From Andalucia godoyi (lineage: Eukaryota > Discoba > Jakobea > Jakobida > Andaluciidae): a stretch of DNA of 64,000 nucleotides. Positions 29,288 through 38,682 of this stretch are shown here, piece after piece; position 1 is the first letter of the stretch; each line of letters starts with the position of its first letter. Position numbers and translations under genes: made by a program. The stretch spans positions 1 through 64,000 of the forward strand of contig VRVR01000006.1 in NCBI GenBank assembly GCA_009859145.1. The letters run 5' to 3'. The notes under the pieces are model-generated. The model ran no database searches, was not told the DNA's origin, and saw nothing but the letters and a program-made list of their open reading frames with translations.

Positions 29288-30592
29288 ATGCCACAGGACG
29301 TACTGCGCCGAAGAGACGCACAAGTGCAAGCGGCATTTCAGCAGGTGAAGTTCATCCAGATTGTTGCCCGGACTCCCCACGAGATTCTTGTGGTTCCGTT
29401 TTCAGTGGCCGGGATGCAGCAGCCTCTCAAGCTGTTTGTCGAGTGCAGAGGTCAGTTTCCTTATGATCCTCCCTTAATGTACGTTGATAAGCCCGTCCAA
29501 CATAGGATTATCGATCCGACAAACGGAACAAGAGTGGCATATCATGATGCGGTGCGGTCCTGGAATGCAAACATGAACCTTGGCGCAGCGATCATCAATG
29601 TCTTGCGCGACCTTTCGAATCCAGCACCTGTGCTCCTTTCTCAAAGCCAAAACGGCGCTATGCAACCTTTGCCCCACACAACGCCCGCATCCTCTCTTCT
29701 TCAGCATTCACAACAGCCTGTGCAGCCTGGGCCCCAAGGCATCGCTTCCGGTGGTTCGCAGCAGAATTTGGCTGCTGGCATGTATTATCCCATGCAGAAT
29801 GGCAACCAACAACAACTTCCCCAGCAGCAGCAGCAGTCGCATTCCATGTCCACGCCTCCGCCTCCATATACTGCTGCTGCGGCCGCGGCTGCACCTAACG
29901 GACTTCCAAGAGTGTCGTCATCACCAGGAATGGTGGGTGCCGGCAATGTGCCGTCCGTGTCTCCTGATCAGCAACGGCAACGCTCTGCATCGACTCCTGC
30001 AAAGACATTCTCGTTGACACTGCCCCCGAAGTTTACGGAAATCGATGAAAAAACGGATGCCGAGTTGGCTGTGCTTGCGCATGATGATGTGGAGCTCCAG
30101 ACATTTATCCAAACACTGCAGATCGTCAAGAATGCCGAGCGTGATCGCGATGAGTTGGAGGCCAAGGTTGCGCAACTTGCCACCAGCAATCTTGCTCTTG
30201 AAGAACCGTTGCTGTCCGGGAAGGAGAAACTCAAAACATTGATGGAAAAATCGGCACAGCTCGAACAGCGAGTCATTGCACAGCGAGCGGAAAAGGCGCG
30301 CCTCGAAAACAGATTCAGCCAATCTGCGCTGCTTGCGGTCCTGGCAAAGGCAACAAACGCGATCGAGAACGAGTCTGAAGATGTTGCAGACAAGATTGTG
30401 AGCGGGGAGTTGCCCACCAAGACTTTGGAAACCGACTTTCTCAAGATGCGTATGACATACCACTTGCGAAAACTGCGACTAGACAGTGCTAACCAGCGAG
30501 TGCAACAGCCGACAATGACAACAACACCAGCATCAACACCAGCGCAGTTCCAATCGCAGCAGCAGGCAGTTTCAAACGGGCAATGGAGGTAA
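29288..30592 (+). CDS. VPS37: VPS37 (ESCRT-I subunit) with N-terminal UEV-like domain
   Basis: The 434-residue protein has three parts. An N-terminal UEV-like domain (about 10-110) includes PFSVAGMQQPLKLFVECRG, FPYDPPLMYVD and an ...RIIDPTNGTRVAYHDAVRSW segment, as in animal VPS37A. A Gln/Pro/Ala-rich linker follows (about 125-250, including poly-Gln and poly-Ala). The C-terminal helical Mod(r)/VPS37 domain (about 255-400, Glu/Lys/Leu-rich coiled coil ending in a THRK-like YHLRKLRLD) assembles with VPS23 and VPS28. It sorts ubiquitinated cargo to multivesicular bodies. The ATG at 29288 is used because the frame upstream has only TTG. Confidence 0.87.
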   Translation: MPQDVLRRRDAQVQAAFQQVKFIQIVARTPHEILVVPFSVAGMQQPLKLFVECRGQFPYDPPLMYVDKPVQHRIIDPTNGTRVAYHDAVRSWNANMNLGAAIINVLRDLSNPAPVLLSQSQNGAMQPLPHTTPASSLLQHSQQPVQPGPQGIASGGSQQNLAAGMYYPMQNGNQQQLPQQQQQSHSMSTPPPPYTAAAAAAAPNGLPRVSSSPGMVGAGNVPSVSPDQQRQRSASTPAKTFSLTLPPKFTEIDEKTDAELAVLAHDDVELQTFIQTLQIVKNAERDRDELEAKVAQLATSNLALEEPLLSGKEKLKTLMEKSAQLEQRVIAQRAEKARLENRFSQSALLAVLAKATNAIENESEDVADKIVSGELPTKTLETDFLKMRMTYHLRKLRLDSANQRVQQPTMTTTPASTPAQFQSQQQAVSNGQWR

Positions 30593-30875
30593 CTTGTTTT
30601 TATCTCGCTCGTTTCTGAATTGTTCAGCTCCATCGTTACATTTCCTTCCTCCCCCCTGCCGTTGCCACTCACTGCGATATGATGAAGCAATCTAAAGCGC
30701 ACATAAAAACAAAAACAAAAAAAAGCACTGCCACGCGCCACGCGCCATGCGCATGCGTTTGTCATCTTAACAGCTCCGTAACACGATGCCCGATTCGTTT
30801 CGCCCCATTTTGATCATGGAATCCTTATACACACACCGCCGCGTTGCATTCTCGCACAGCGACGCTCATTTCTTA
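30593..30875. other. 3' flank of VPS37
   Basis: No gene is seen. An A-rich run (30705-30724) and a short GC-rich GCGCCACGCGCCATGCGCATGC segment are present. Confidence 0.3.
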
Positions 30876-30990
30876 TTCTTATTGTCCATGCAACGCAACA
30901 TCTATCTTAGGAACGTCTCTCATGCCGAGGGGCGTGTTGGGGCCCACCCCCTTCCCAATCATGCTATGCATGTTGTTGGGTTGCAACATT
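30876..30990 (+). repeat. Fanzor-element 3' end fragment, copy F
   Basis: The plus strand encodes QRNIYLRN followed by a tail (GRVGAHPLP). This aligns with the NGARNIY(L/R)KN end and tail of the other Fanzor-derived copies, and the downstream GGGCGTGTTGGGG...CCCCTTCCC segment matches the tail of copies D and E. The upstream coding part and the GCAGG terminus are not recognisable, so this is a short, old fragment. Confidence 0.55.
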
Positions 30991-31145
30991 GACTATGGGT
31001 GATCAGCGATGATCATCCGTGGTTCGTGTGCTGTGTAGGGGCTGGCATTCTTGCTGAAATAATATGCGCACATTCGCATAGTAAAGTACAGGCATTGTTT
31101 TATTTTATTTTTTATTATTTTTATTTTGCATTGCTTGTGAACACA

Positions 31146-33383
31146 TCAGTCACAGCAGCAGTCGTCCGGCAGTGCCAGGACGGTAGCGAGGATTCGTCGG
31201 TAGGATATCTCCACCTTCTCTTTCAAAAGTGCATTTGAGCTCTCCACAGTCTTGCGATCGGGCCGGAAATAAATTTCAACAACGGACTGCATTTCGTCAT
31301 CGAACTGAATCACAAACTTCCGTTCAGTGAGGTCACACTCGACATGTCCAAAATACTCCATGAGAATCGAGTGAATCCGCCGAATAATTTCCATTTCCTG
31401 ATCCAATTTCGACACGTCCTGGGGAGCACCAAGCGTCTTGAACTGGCTCTGGATCGTAATGGCGGTCACAATGTCCGCAATTGTGTCGTGGACATCATTT
31501 CCAAGCCAGGACAGGATCGCAGTCACATCCTGATCCTCTGCCTTCAGCAGCGTCGCATTGTGTTGGGAAACAATCTTTGACTTGGGAGCCTCCGGGATAA
31601 TTTCTACCTTCAAAACGGAGTGCGGTCCGATTGTCAACGTCTTGATCACCTTACCGACACCCTTCACATCTCTCTCAGATTCGTCAACATGAACGTCACG
31701 GAAAAACGACTGGATGGTGTGCACAAACAAGGTCCAATGCGAGGACGGGAAGGGCACGCGAAGCGACTGCCGAAAACTGAAAGCTTTCAGATTCGAGTAT
31801 TCGGCAAGGTCCACTGCAGAAAGCACGAAATGTTGAAAATCTCGCTGAAGCAAGATTGCACCAAACGCCTTGTCTCCATCCTTCTTCAAGTCGGCTGCTA
31901 ATTGACCAACAATCTTGGCTCTCTTCTCTCCCGCGAACGTCAGTTCAATGGACTCGCAGTTGGCTGGAGTGTGAATCTTTGGCAAATACGTGGAAACACC
32001 ATCTTTCAACTCCTTTGAAAAAATGTCGTCTAATTCCTTCTTGAGCTTCTCCATCCTGTGGACATCTCCGTGGACCAGCACAATGTGAGCAGGCTTCGTA
32101 GCGCGCAGAAAATTCTGCGTCTGCTCAAAGTCGGAGTGCGCCGAGAACGACACGGTATCAATCGTCATTGCACGCTTCACTCGCAGTCCGTTCGCCTTGG
32201 TAACTTCTTGCGGACCCGTTAGCAGCTGTTTCGCCATCGTTCCGTCCGCAGCATAGCCCGGAAGAATGACGCCATTACGCGGATCTTCTACCCAGCGATC
32301 AAACAACTCGCGGGACAGACCAGACTGCAGCATACCTGGAGATGCAAGTACGACGCAGGGGCCAGAGTCATCGAGATCCTGCACCCCCCGCAACTCCTTG
32401 ATGTATTCAAATTCAAAAGGATTTCGAACTGCAAACTGCGATCGAATTTGATCGTTCATCATGTTGATATACGTCTTGTACACTTGCATGCACTTCCTGC
32501 TGAGGTTTGAGGAGTAGTAGATCGGAATGTCTCGCAGCTGCGGGTGTGTGGCCCAGTATTCTTCGAGAATGAGTAAGAGCTCCTGCGCTCGGCCAAGAGA
32601 AAACACAGGCATCAAACACTTCCCACCCCGTCTGCCAACAATGTTGTGAACCAAAGAACAGAACCGAGCCTCACGCTCCTCTCGCTTTTCGAGGACCTGA
32701 GTTCCATACGTGCTTTCCACAATAACCACATCTGGAGGAACGGAAGGTGTTTCCGCGCCCATCAAATGGCGATCGGCGTACCGCGAGAAATCACCCGTAT
32801 ACAGAATCCGGACTCCCGCGATATCGATCATGAACATTGCTGCACCAAGCACATGACCCGCATTGTAACACCAGAATTTGATTCCTTTGTGATCAAGCTG
32901 CTGATGGTAATCGACTACCTCGGCCATTTTGAAGCTCTTCTCAAGATCCTCGCTGTTGAACAGCGCCAGTTTATCCGATTTTTCATGGGCATGGTGCGTC
33001 ACTCGAATCGAATCCGCCATGACCAACTTGTAAATGGCCTTTGTGGGATGTGTCATGAAAATACGGCCTTGGAAGCGAGATTTTCTCGTCAGAACCGGAA
33101 GTGCGCCGCAGTGATCGAGGTGAAAATGCGTCACCAGAACCAAATCGACCTCTCCAATATCCACATTGTCAAAATACGGAAGCGATCCTTCACCAGTGTA
33201 ACCAGGATGAACACCGCAATCAAACATGACCGTCCGCTCCTTGTACTTCACAATCACACAGGACCGACCCACTTCTTGACCCGAGCCAAGAGGAGTGATC
33301 TGGACATGGTCTCCGTGACCATCGCTCACCAACACAGTTTCTGGGTCACGCTTGGGCGGCTGCACTGAAGGAGCCGTCGACAT
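31146..33383 (-). CDS. CPSF3: CPSF73-type mRNA 3'-end endonuclease
   Basis: The 745-residue protein has a metallo-beta-lactamase fold and is the zinc endonuclease that cleaves pre-mRNA before polyadenylation. Metal motifs seen are THFHLDHCG (about residues 84-92), NAGHVLGAAMF, YTGDFSRYADR and the beta-CASP segment with SAHSDF and LVHGDVHRMEKL. The C-terminal domain (about 490-745) matches the CPSF73/CPSF100 C-terminal region. Length is close to the human protein (684), and the C-terminus ends in a short Cys-rich tail. The frame is open farther upstream through GA-type repeats, so the ATG at 33381-33383, just before the conserved N-terminus, is chosen. This protein rather than Ints11 is indicated by overall fit. 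Confidence 0.93.
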   Translation of the reverse strand: MSTAPSVQPPKRDPETVLVSDGHGDHVQITPLGSGQEVGRSCVIVKYKERTVMFDCGVHPGYTGEGSLPYFDNVDIGEVDLVLVTHFHLDHCGALPVLTRKSRFQGRIFMTHPTKAIYKLVMADSIRVTHHAHEKSDKLALFNSEDLEKSFKMAEVVDYHQQLDHKGIKFWCYNAGHVLGAAMFMIDIAGVRILYTGDFSRYADRHLMGAETPSVPPDVVIVESTYGTQVLEKREEREARFCSLVHNIVGRRGGKCLMPVFSLGRAQELLLILEEYWATHPQLRDIPIYYSSNLSRKCMQVYKTYINMMNDQIRSQFAVRNPFEFEYIKELRGVQDLDDSGPCVVLASPGMLQSGLSRELFDRWVEDPRNGVILPGYAADGTMAKQLLTGPQEVTKANGLRVKRAMTIDTVSFSAHSDFEQTQNFLRATKPAHIVLVHGDVHRMEKLKKELDDIFSKELKDGVSTYLPKIHTPANCESIELTFAGEKRAKIVGQLAADLKKDGDKAFGAILLQRDFQHFVLSAVDLAEYSNLKAFSFRQSLRVPFPSSHWTLFVHTIQSFFRDVHVDESERDVKGVGKVIKTLTIGPHSVLKVEIIPEAPKSKIVSQHNATLLKAEDQDVTAILSWLGNDVHDTIADIVTAITIQSQFKTLGAPQDVSKLDQEMEIIRRIHSILMEYFGHVECDLTERKFVIQFDDEMQSVVEIYFRPDRKTVESSNALLKEKVEISYRRILATVLALPDDCCCD

Positions 33384-33393
33384 GAAATTGATT

Positions 33394-33452
33394 TTCTCTC
33401 TCTCTCTCGCTCGCTCGCTCGCTCTCTCTCTTTCTCTCTCGCTCTCGCTCGC
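33394..33452. repeat. CT/CTCG microsatellite
   Basis: An imperfect CT repeat interrupted by GCTC units on the plus strand, beginning about 11 bp upstream of the CPSF73 start codon, in its 5' UTR or core promoter. Confidence 0.9.
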
Positions 33453-33755
33453 TCCACTGTTCAGACTTTCGTGTTTGTATTTTGTTTTCTTTTCCTTTGT
33501 TGTTCTCCTTTGGATGTTGATGAAGAGAGCAACACAGCGAACAAAAGAACAGCTTCGAAAAAGTTGGCCTTTTGCTGTTCTGCACGAATTGGACAATTAA
33601 AATCAAGAGCGTGGAAAGAAATCGTAGTTCGACAAATAGGAATCAAAAATCAAAGTCATGTCCGCGTTGAGCGTCCCACCCATCATCATTGCTGTTTGGC
33701 GTTGGTCAGACTCGCCAGCACAACATCGAGCAAAACGCAGCAGAAGGAAACAAAT

Positions 33756-33994
33756 ATGGGTCTTTACGAATTTTCCGATTCCGAAGAGCCAAGCACATTT
33801 CTGGAACCGTGAGTGTCCGTCATTATTTAGACTCCGCTATTATTTGTGCCGTGCGCTTCTCAACCTCCTTTCTCTTCAGAAGCGTCTTTATGATCATCCG
33901 TTCTATCAGATGCATCCTCTTCCCGACGCAGCCATTGTGGTCATGCAGAGTTCGGCACACGCGGACGAATGTTCAGCGCAGCGCTGATGAATAA
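33756..33994 (+). other. possible small two-exon gene
   Basis: An ATG at 33756 opens an acidic peptide (GLYEFSDSEEPSTFLEP) interrupted by a GTGAGT donor-like site at 33809. A polypyrimidine tract and CAG acceptor-like site end at 33879. The segment after it reads best as KRLYDHPFYQMHPLPD, but that frame is not in phase with the first exon under this splice. The in-phase alternative runs to the TAA at 33992-33994. Splice signals are seen; the coding interpretation is uncertain. Confidence 0.25.
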
Positions 33995-34169
33995 GCGAGA
34001 GAGGGCGGAAGGAAGGAAGACCAGGTTTTACATGTTTGCGGTTGGCACGGAGAATGTCTGTTTTTAATTGTTTCCCTCAAGTCTTCCCAAGCATCATCAA
34101 TTTTGAATCAGGAATGTATTATTGCATTTCGATGCATACGTGCGTGCTTGCGTGTGTTTTCCAGAGGAC

Positions 34170-35960
34170 TTACTTGGAAGGCCATTCAGAGGTCGCAATG
34201 ATTTTCTTCACGTTTTCAGGAGTGACGAGAGAACTTTCGTGCAGTATCTGTGAAGCAACGGACTCGGTAGGCTTACTCGCCCGGGTGTTCTTTCGGGGAA
34301 CAAGAACAACCGGAGGAACTGTTGCTGTTACTGTTTGGCGCGCTGCAGCTCCACGACCACGCCGAGCAGGAGCAGGAGGAGAAACCTTTGTAACAGGCTT
34401 CAGAGTCTCAACGGACTGCGTTGCAACCTTTTGAGACTCGTTCGTCGGTTGGGAAGAAGAAGCGATGATCTGAGAAGACGTCGTCTCCAAATCCGCGGAC
34501 TTTCCGCTCTCGGGCTCATTCGACTCAGCCGATTCGGAGGAAGAATCAGAATCAGAATCGGATTCGGATTCGGAGGAAGAATCGGATTCAGAATCGGATT
34601 CCGACAATGTTTCGTCACTCGAATCCCTCTTGCCATCTTGCGTTTGCTGAGACGAAGGAACGGCGGCGATCTTTTCATTCTTCGCAGCAGTCTTGCGGTC
34701 ATCGCCAGACCTCTGCGAGGACTGAGAGGACGGGGCCAAAACATGTGTCGGTTCTTGGGATGAACCGACAACATCCGTCTTCTTGCCTAACAGATTCATC
34801 ATTTGCATTGCTTTTTTGCGAATATCTTCGTCTTTCTCAGCCTGTTGCTTGGAGGGCGTGGCTTCTTTGGCTGGCTGGGAAGCATGCACAGGAGACCGGG
34901 AGGTCGAAGAGTTCGATGCTGTCCGCTTCGATTCTGCTGCAGGATTCAGTTGTGAAGCCACCGTCGGCGGGCTCATCAAGATCGATCCATTCGTCACCGG
35001 GAGAATCGACGACGCATTCAAGGACACATTCGGGTCCAGCGATGCTCCTTTTGCTGCAGCGTCTGCGGTGTCCTTGGCCGACACTGTCTTTTCGGTATGC
35101 TCTGCCTTCTTTTGGGGGACGGCAGTTTCCTTGGAAGCCTTTGCGTCCTTCACCGCAACTGCCGATGCGGGAACGGGCACGGGCACGGGAGTAACAGCTG
35201 GGGTCTTGTTCCCCTTCGATGCTGCTGCTGATACTCCTCCTACAGCCCCATCTACTGGCTTGAGAGGTGCTGAAGACGATGGTAGATTGCTCGTCGACTG
35301 TGAAGCAACTAGCACAGACTCGTTGAGAGCAGACATTGCTAGCGCCTCCTTTTGTTTCTTCGTCAATCTCTTGCGTTTAGCCTCAGGAGCCTTGACCACC
35401 GTCGTATCGGACTGTTTCGAAATATCCTTTTCCCCTGCACTCGCATTCGGCGTGGAATTCAGGACGGCGTTGCTCGTACTGAGGCTTTGTTTGTTTTGCA
35501 GAGGCGCCGTCGTCTTGGCCACTGGAATCGGGGTAGATGCAGGTGCAGTGGGAGCAGAGGACTTAGTGGGAGCTTCTCTTTTTCTCGAATTATCCAGCTT
35601 CTTCACAGGAGTAGCCGCGGACTCGCCTTGCAGAGCCTTGGCTTGCATTTCTGTTGAAAATATGCTAGTGTTCTCCAGCAACTTGAGCACCACAAGTTCA
35701 TTGCGCGACTTTGCAAGAAACAAATCGCCCCACTGCCCTCTGATTGCTGCCGAAACAGGTAAATCGAGGTTCAGAAACCCGCCGCGATTGTCAAAGAAGC
35801 TATGTGCAGAAAGCGACAGCGGCGATCCTCGAGACATCAACAGCGACTGCACTTCATCTCGGGTCGTTCGCAAAGAAGTAAACGAGTTTGCAGGATATGC
35901 AACCACAATCTCGTCAGCGACAGATCCACTCGATAAAATGTACACGGATAGACGAATCAT
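34170..35960 (-). CDS. hypothetical Ser/Ala/Lys-rich protein with acidic Ser-Asp/Glu repeats
   Basis: The 596-residue protein starts at the ATG at 35958-35960. Residues 1-95 look globular (IRLSVYILSSGSVADEIVV, FLNLDLPVSAAIRGQWGDLF, ELVVLKLLE). The rest is disordered: Ala/Pro/Thr/Lys-rich with a basic KRKRLTKKQKE patch (about 195), and a Ser-Asp/Glu block near residues 450-500 like those of nucleolar phosphoproteins. A final Arg/Gly/Ala-rich basic stretch precedes the end. The composition suggests a nuclear or nucleolar protein with phosphorylatable acidic serine tracts. No family is recognised; the N-terminal fold could be the useful search seed. Confidence 0.6.
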   Translation of the reverse strand: MIRLSVYILSSGSVADEIVVAYPANSFTSLRTTRDEVQSLLMSRGSPLSLSAHSFFDNRGGFLNLDLPVSAAIRGQWGDLFLAKSRNELVVLKLLENTSIFSTEMQAKALQGESAATPVKKLDNSRKREAPTKSSAPTAPASTPIPVAKTTAPLQNKQSLSTSNAVLNSTPNASAGEKDISKQSDTTVVKAPEAKRKRLTKKQKEALAMSALNESVLVASQSTSNLPSSSAPLKPVDGAVGGVSAAASKGNKTPAVTPVPVPVPASAVAVKDAKASKETAVPQKKAEHTEKTVSAKDTADAAAKGASLDPNVSLNASSILPVTNGSILMSPPTVASQLNPAAESKRTASNSSTSRSPVHASQPAKEATPSKQQAEKDEDIRKKAMQMMNLLGKKTDVVGSSQEPTHVLAPSSQSSQRSGDDRKTAAKNEKIAAVPSSQQTQDGKRDSSDETLSESDSESDSSSESESDSDSDSSSESAESNEPESGKSADLETTSSQIIASSSQPTNESQKVATQSVETLKPVTKVSPPAPARRGRGAAARQTVTATVPPVVLVPRKNTRASKPTESVASQILHESSLVTPENVKKIIATSEWPSK

Positions 35961-36986
35961 GACTTCGCTTCTTTCTCTCGCAAGGTTTTTTTTTTTTTCT
36001 TTTTTCTTTTTAAATATCAATGTTGGTGCGTGGCCACAGAGCCGGCTTAAATGCAGTCAAAAAGTCATCCAATAAGTTTTGAAAGGACGGAAATGCGAAT
36101 GCGCACCCGTCTGCATGACAAACAGTTCGGAGAGTGTGAGCGAAAAAGCGGAGGGGTCGTGTCTCCACTATTGTGAATTGCTTTAGGGCACACCCGCTTA
36201 AATGAATGCAGGAATTCCAGGAACGGGAGGCGTGAAATGTCCGGCAGAACCAGACGTTTTCAATCTTTCATGAGTGCCTCACGCGAGGACTCCAGCTCGC
36301 TTGCACTGGGAATACCGAGTGGATTCCGACACAAGAACCGCGGTCGGGCATCGTGCAGATCGGGGATGGCGCAGCCGCTCTCGGAGCGCAGCTTTCACCA
36401 CCTGCACCATCGGGTTCCGAAAATGTGCAAGTATGAAACAGATGAAATAGACAAACCGACAACGTGCGGCGAAGTGCGAGGAGGATGTGGTGCCAAATAA
36501 AAACGGTGAAATATCAAAAATACGAACGCAGCAGTGTTTTATGCAATATTTTATTTGACACAACGAAGTCCAAGGTGAAACGGGAGAAAGGGAAAAAGGA
36601 AAAAAGGGAATGGGTTCAGCAAACAAAATCCAAGGGACGAGAGCCAGCGGATAACAGACAAAAGGGAAAAGGAAACGAGAGAAACGGAAAGGGGAAGAAG
36701 AAGACCGGTTCGAGGAGCAGCTGGAATTTCTGAATTGATTATTGTTATTACCATTTTATTATTACTATTATTTTTTAGCACACTTGATGCTTGATGAAGT
36801 AACCAAGAATCAACAGCGAGGAGAGCCGAGACGAAAAGCAACTCGAGTGGCGGACACACGTGACGACCATGGAGAGAACTCGGACGATGCTACCGTCCAT
36901 CAGACAAACGACAAAGAAAAGAATTTCAACGGCAACATATTCATCGATCGATCCAGTGCAGTGTTTGTGTTTCCTCTCTTTGTGAA
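35961..36986. other. 1.0-kb divergent spacer
   Basis: It separates the Ser-rich protein gene from the SelM-like gene. It contains a T-run (35985-36010), a GA-rich stretch (36570-36710) and short ORFs on both strands with no recognisable product. The 3' 100 bp presumably form the SelM-like promoter. Confidence 0.4.
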
Positions 36987-37382
36987 ATGAGTCGCGTCGT
37001 CGTGTACTGGGTTTCATGGATGCTGTTTGTAAGTGTATTCTTGGCAAGCGTGTCGTCTGCAATTGAAATCAACCCAGCACTGAAAGAGATTTTTGACAAG
37101 CTTGAAGGAGATAAGACGGTCCGTGGAGCCCGGCTGCTTGTTCCGACAGGATCTGATCTTCAAAAGTACCCTGTTGTTCAGAAATTCATGTTTGATTACG
37201 GATTTTCGTACAACGATTTGCAGATCCTGTTCCACGGCACCAAACCCGAATTCGAGCTGTATGACCAACAAGGAGTTTTTCTCGAGAGAATCGATCTGAG
37301 CAACATTAAGTCAATCTCGGAAATGCATGATATCCTTTCTGCATTTGGAATCAACCGCATAGATAAGAAAACCGAGCTGTAA
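36987..37382 (+). CDS. Sep15/SelM-fold ER-resident protein lacking the redox CxxC/CxxU
   Basis: The 131-residue protein has a signal peptide (about 1-25, hydrophobic core WVSWMLFVSVFLASVSS). A domain follows that matches the selenoprotein M / Sep15 thioredoxin-like redox fold (KYPVVQKFMFDYGF, LQILFHGTKPEFELYD, VFLERIDLSNIKSISEMHDIL, AFGINR). It ends in KTEL, a KDEL-like ER-retention signal. In SelM the first strand is followed by CGGU; here the corresponding place reads KTVRGARLL, and the mature protein contains no cysteine at all. No in-frame TGA is present. It is therefore an ER protein of the family that cannot do thiol redox chemistry; a folding or glycoprotein-quality-control role is inference. 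Confidence 0.75.
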   Translation: MSRVVVYWVSWMLFVSVFLASVSSAIEINPALKEIFDKLEGDKTVRGARLLVPTGSDLQKYPVVQKFMFDYGFSYNDLQILFHGTKPEFELYDQQGVFLERIDLSNIKSISEMHDILSAFGINRIDKKTEL

Positions 37383-37700
37383 AGGGGTGATAAAGGAAGA
37401 TTCTGCGGCACTTCATTGTTCAATTATCAGTATTTTTATCCTGGATTTCCGAAAACACTAATTCGTTTCCCTCCTTTCTGTGGTTCTGTTCATGAATGGC
37501 GAACGTGTGCCCGGTATTTCCTATCGAACACAATTATCTGGAGCAAAGCAGCCGGTTTCTCAACTTTGAACTGCGCCCGTCATGTAAAAAAAAAAATCGC
37601 CACCGATCAGCGACCCACTGATCGGCTGAACACCTCCAAAAAGTAATTTAAAAAACGTATTCCGTGGTCCAGAAGCTCATACGATCCTCTCCTCCGACCT
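37383..37700. other. 3' flank of SelM-like gene
   Basis: No gene is seen. A GATCAGCGACCCACTGATC near-palindrome at about 37604-37623 follows an A-run and could form a hairpin, perhaps a transcript end structure (inference). Confidence 0.3.
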
Positions 37701-37991
37701 TTAGTGCTGGAAACTAGGGGTTTTCCGAGAAACAACAGAATGTGTCCCTCCGCCACTGACCCTGCCACCTCCAACGTCGTGTACCACAGACTCTGGCGCC
37801 GAGTACAGTCCTGGTCCTGTCACCGCTGACGCTGACGACGATGGCGGTGGCGGTGGCGGTGGCGGTGACGACGACGAGGAAACGGGGCCGTCTGCAGAAG
37901 ATAGTCTGTTGGTGCTTCTTGGTCTGTACTCGCATGCTGCGTTTCCGGAACATCCATACGACGCGGGAGGCTCGTCTCCCCTGGAACACAT
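37701..37991 (-). CDS. low-complexity Ser/Pro-rich ORF, doubtful
   Basis: A 96-residue frame from the ATG at 37989-37991 with poly-Ser and poly-Pro generated by a GGC/GGT trinucleotide tract (37843-37880), and a Gly/Val-rich tail. Cysteines and Arg near the N-terminus (MCSRGDEPPASYGC) give it some protein character. It may be an exon of a spliced gene that also uses the Gln/Tyr-rich frame at about 38300-38550 on the same strand. No family is recognised. Confidence 0.25.
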   Translation of the reverse strand: MCSRGDEPPASYGCSGNAACEYRPRSTNRLSSADGPVSSSSSPPPPPPPPSSSASAVTGPGLYSAPESVVHDVGGGRVSGGGTHSVVSRKTPSFQH

Positions 37992-38234
37992 CTTTCGACG
38001 TACCCAATCCACCGCATCAATAATCAATCAGACCATCTTGTGTTTCTCTGCCTGTTTCCCTATGTATCTCTCTATGTATCAGTATTTAAGTTTTGCTTTT
38101 AAAAGGGCAGTTTCTCGTACGAATGAAGGCTTGAATGACAAAGAGAAGAAGAAGAAAACAAAAAAGGATACGAGCGAACAAGCATCTGGTGATTCTGAAT
38201 CGGAAAATCGGTCAGCAGACAAGAAATATCCCCG

Positions 38235-38280
38235 CCTGAAAAATCCCCGCCTGAAAATCCCCGCCTGAAAAATCCCCGCT
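38235..38280. repeat. short tandem repeat, about 15-bp unit x3
   Basis: Three and a partial fourth copy of a unit like CCCCGCCTGAAAAAT in direct orientation. Nearby (38436-38488) is an imperfect GTT/GTC trinucleotide tract. No function is visible. Confidence 0.85.
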
Positions 38281-38682
38281 ACAGAGGAAAAATGAGAGAG
38301 CACGTATCACACCCATAATATAGCCCTCCAACCAAATGTCTGGTGGACGGCTGTGAATACATCGGATAGTATGGCTGAGTTGGCAGCGGTCGACATTGCT
38401 GTTGAATGAAGGCCGACCTTTTCCCCTGCAGATTGCTGCTACTGGTTGTTGTTGCTGTCGTTGTCGTTGTCGTTGCTGTTGTTGTCGCGGCGGAGTAGGT
38501 GTGCAGGTCGAGGCCCAATGAGACACTGTCGAATATTGAGAGCTGCATTCCTTGTAATTGATGATGGGCGCTGATGCAGATTGTAAAAAATTCACTTCAC
38601 GCCAAATAATCTGTTTGAGGCGCAGCATGCGAGACAAGTGGTTGGAGAGAGGTTTCGGTTGGAGGATAATACTTGCTTCCCG

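Noticed and set aside
34783-36075. 430-codon plus-strand ORF opposite the Ser-rich protein
   Set aside because: It is the complement of low-complexity Ala/Ser/Lys codons and yields Ala/Ser/Phe low complexity; the minus frame has the better N-terminal domain.
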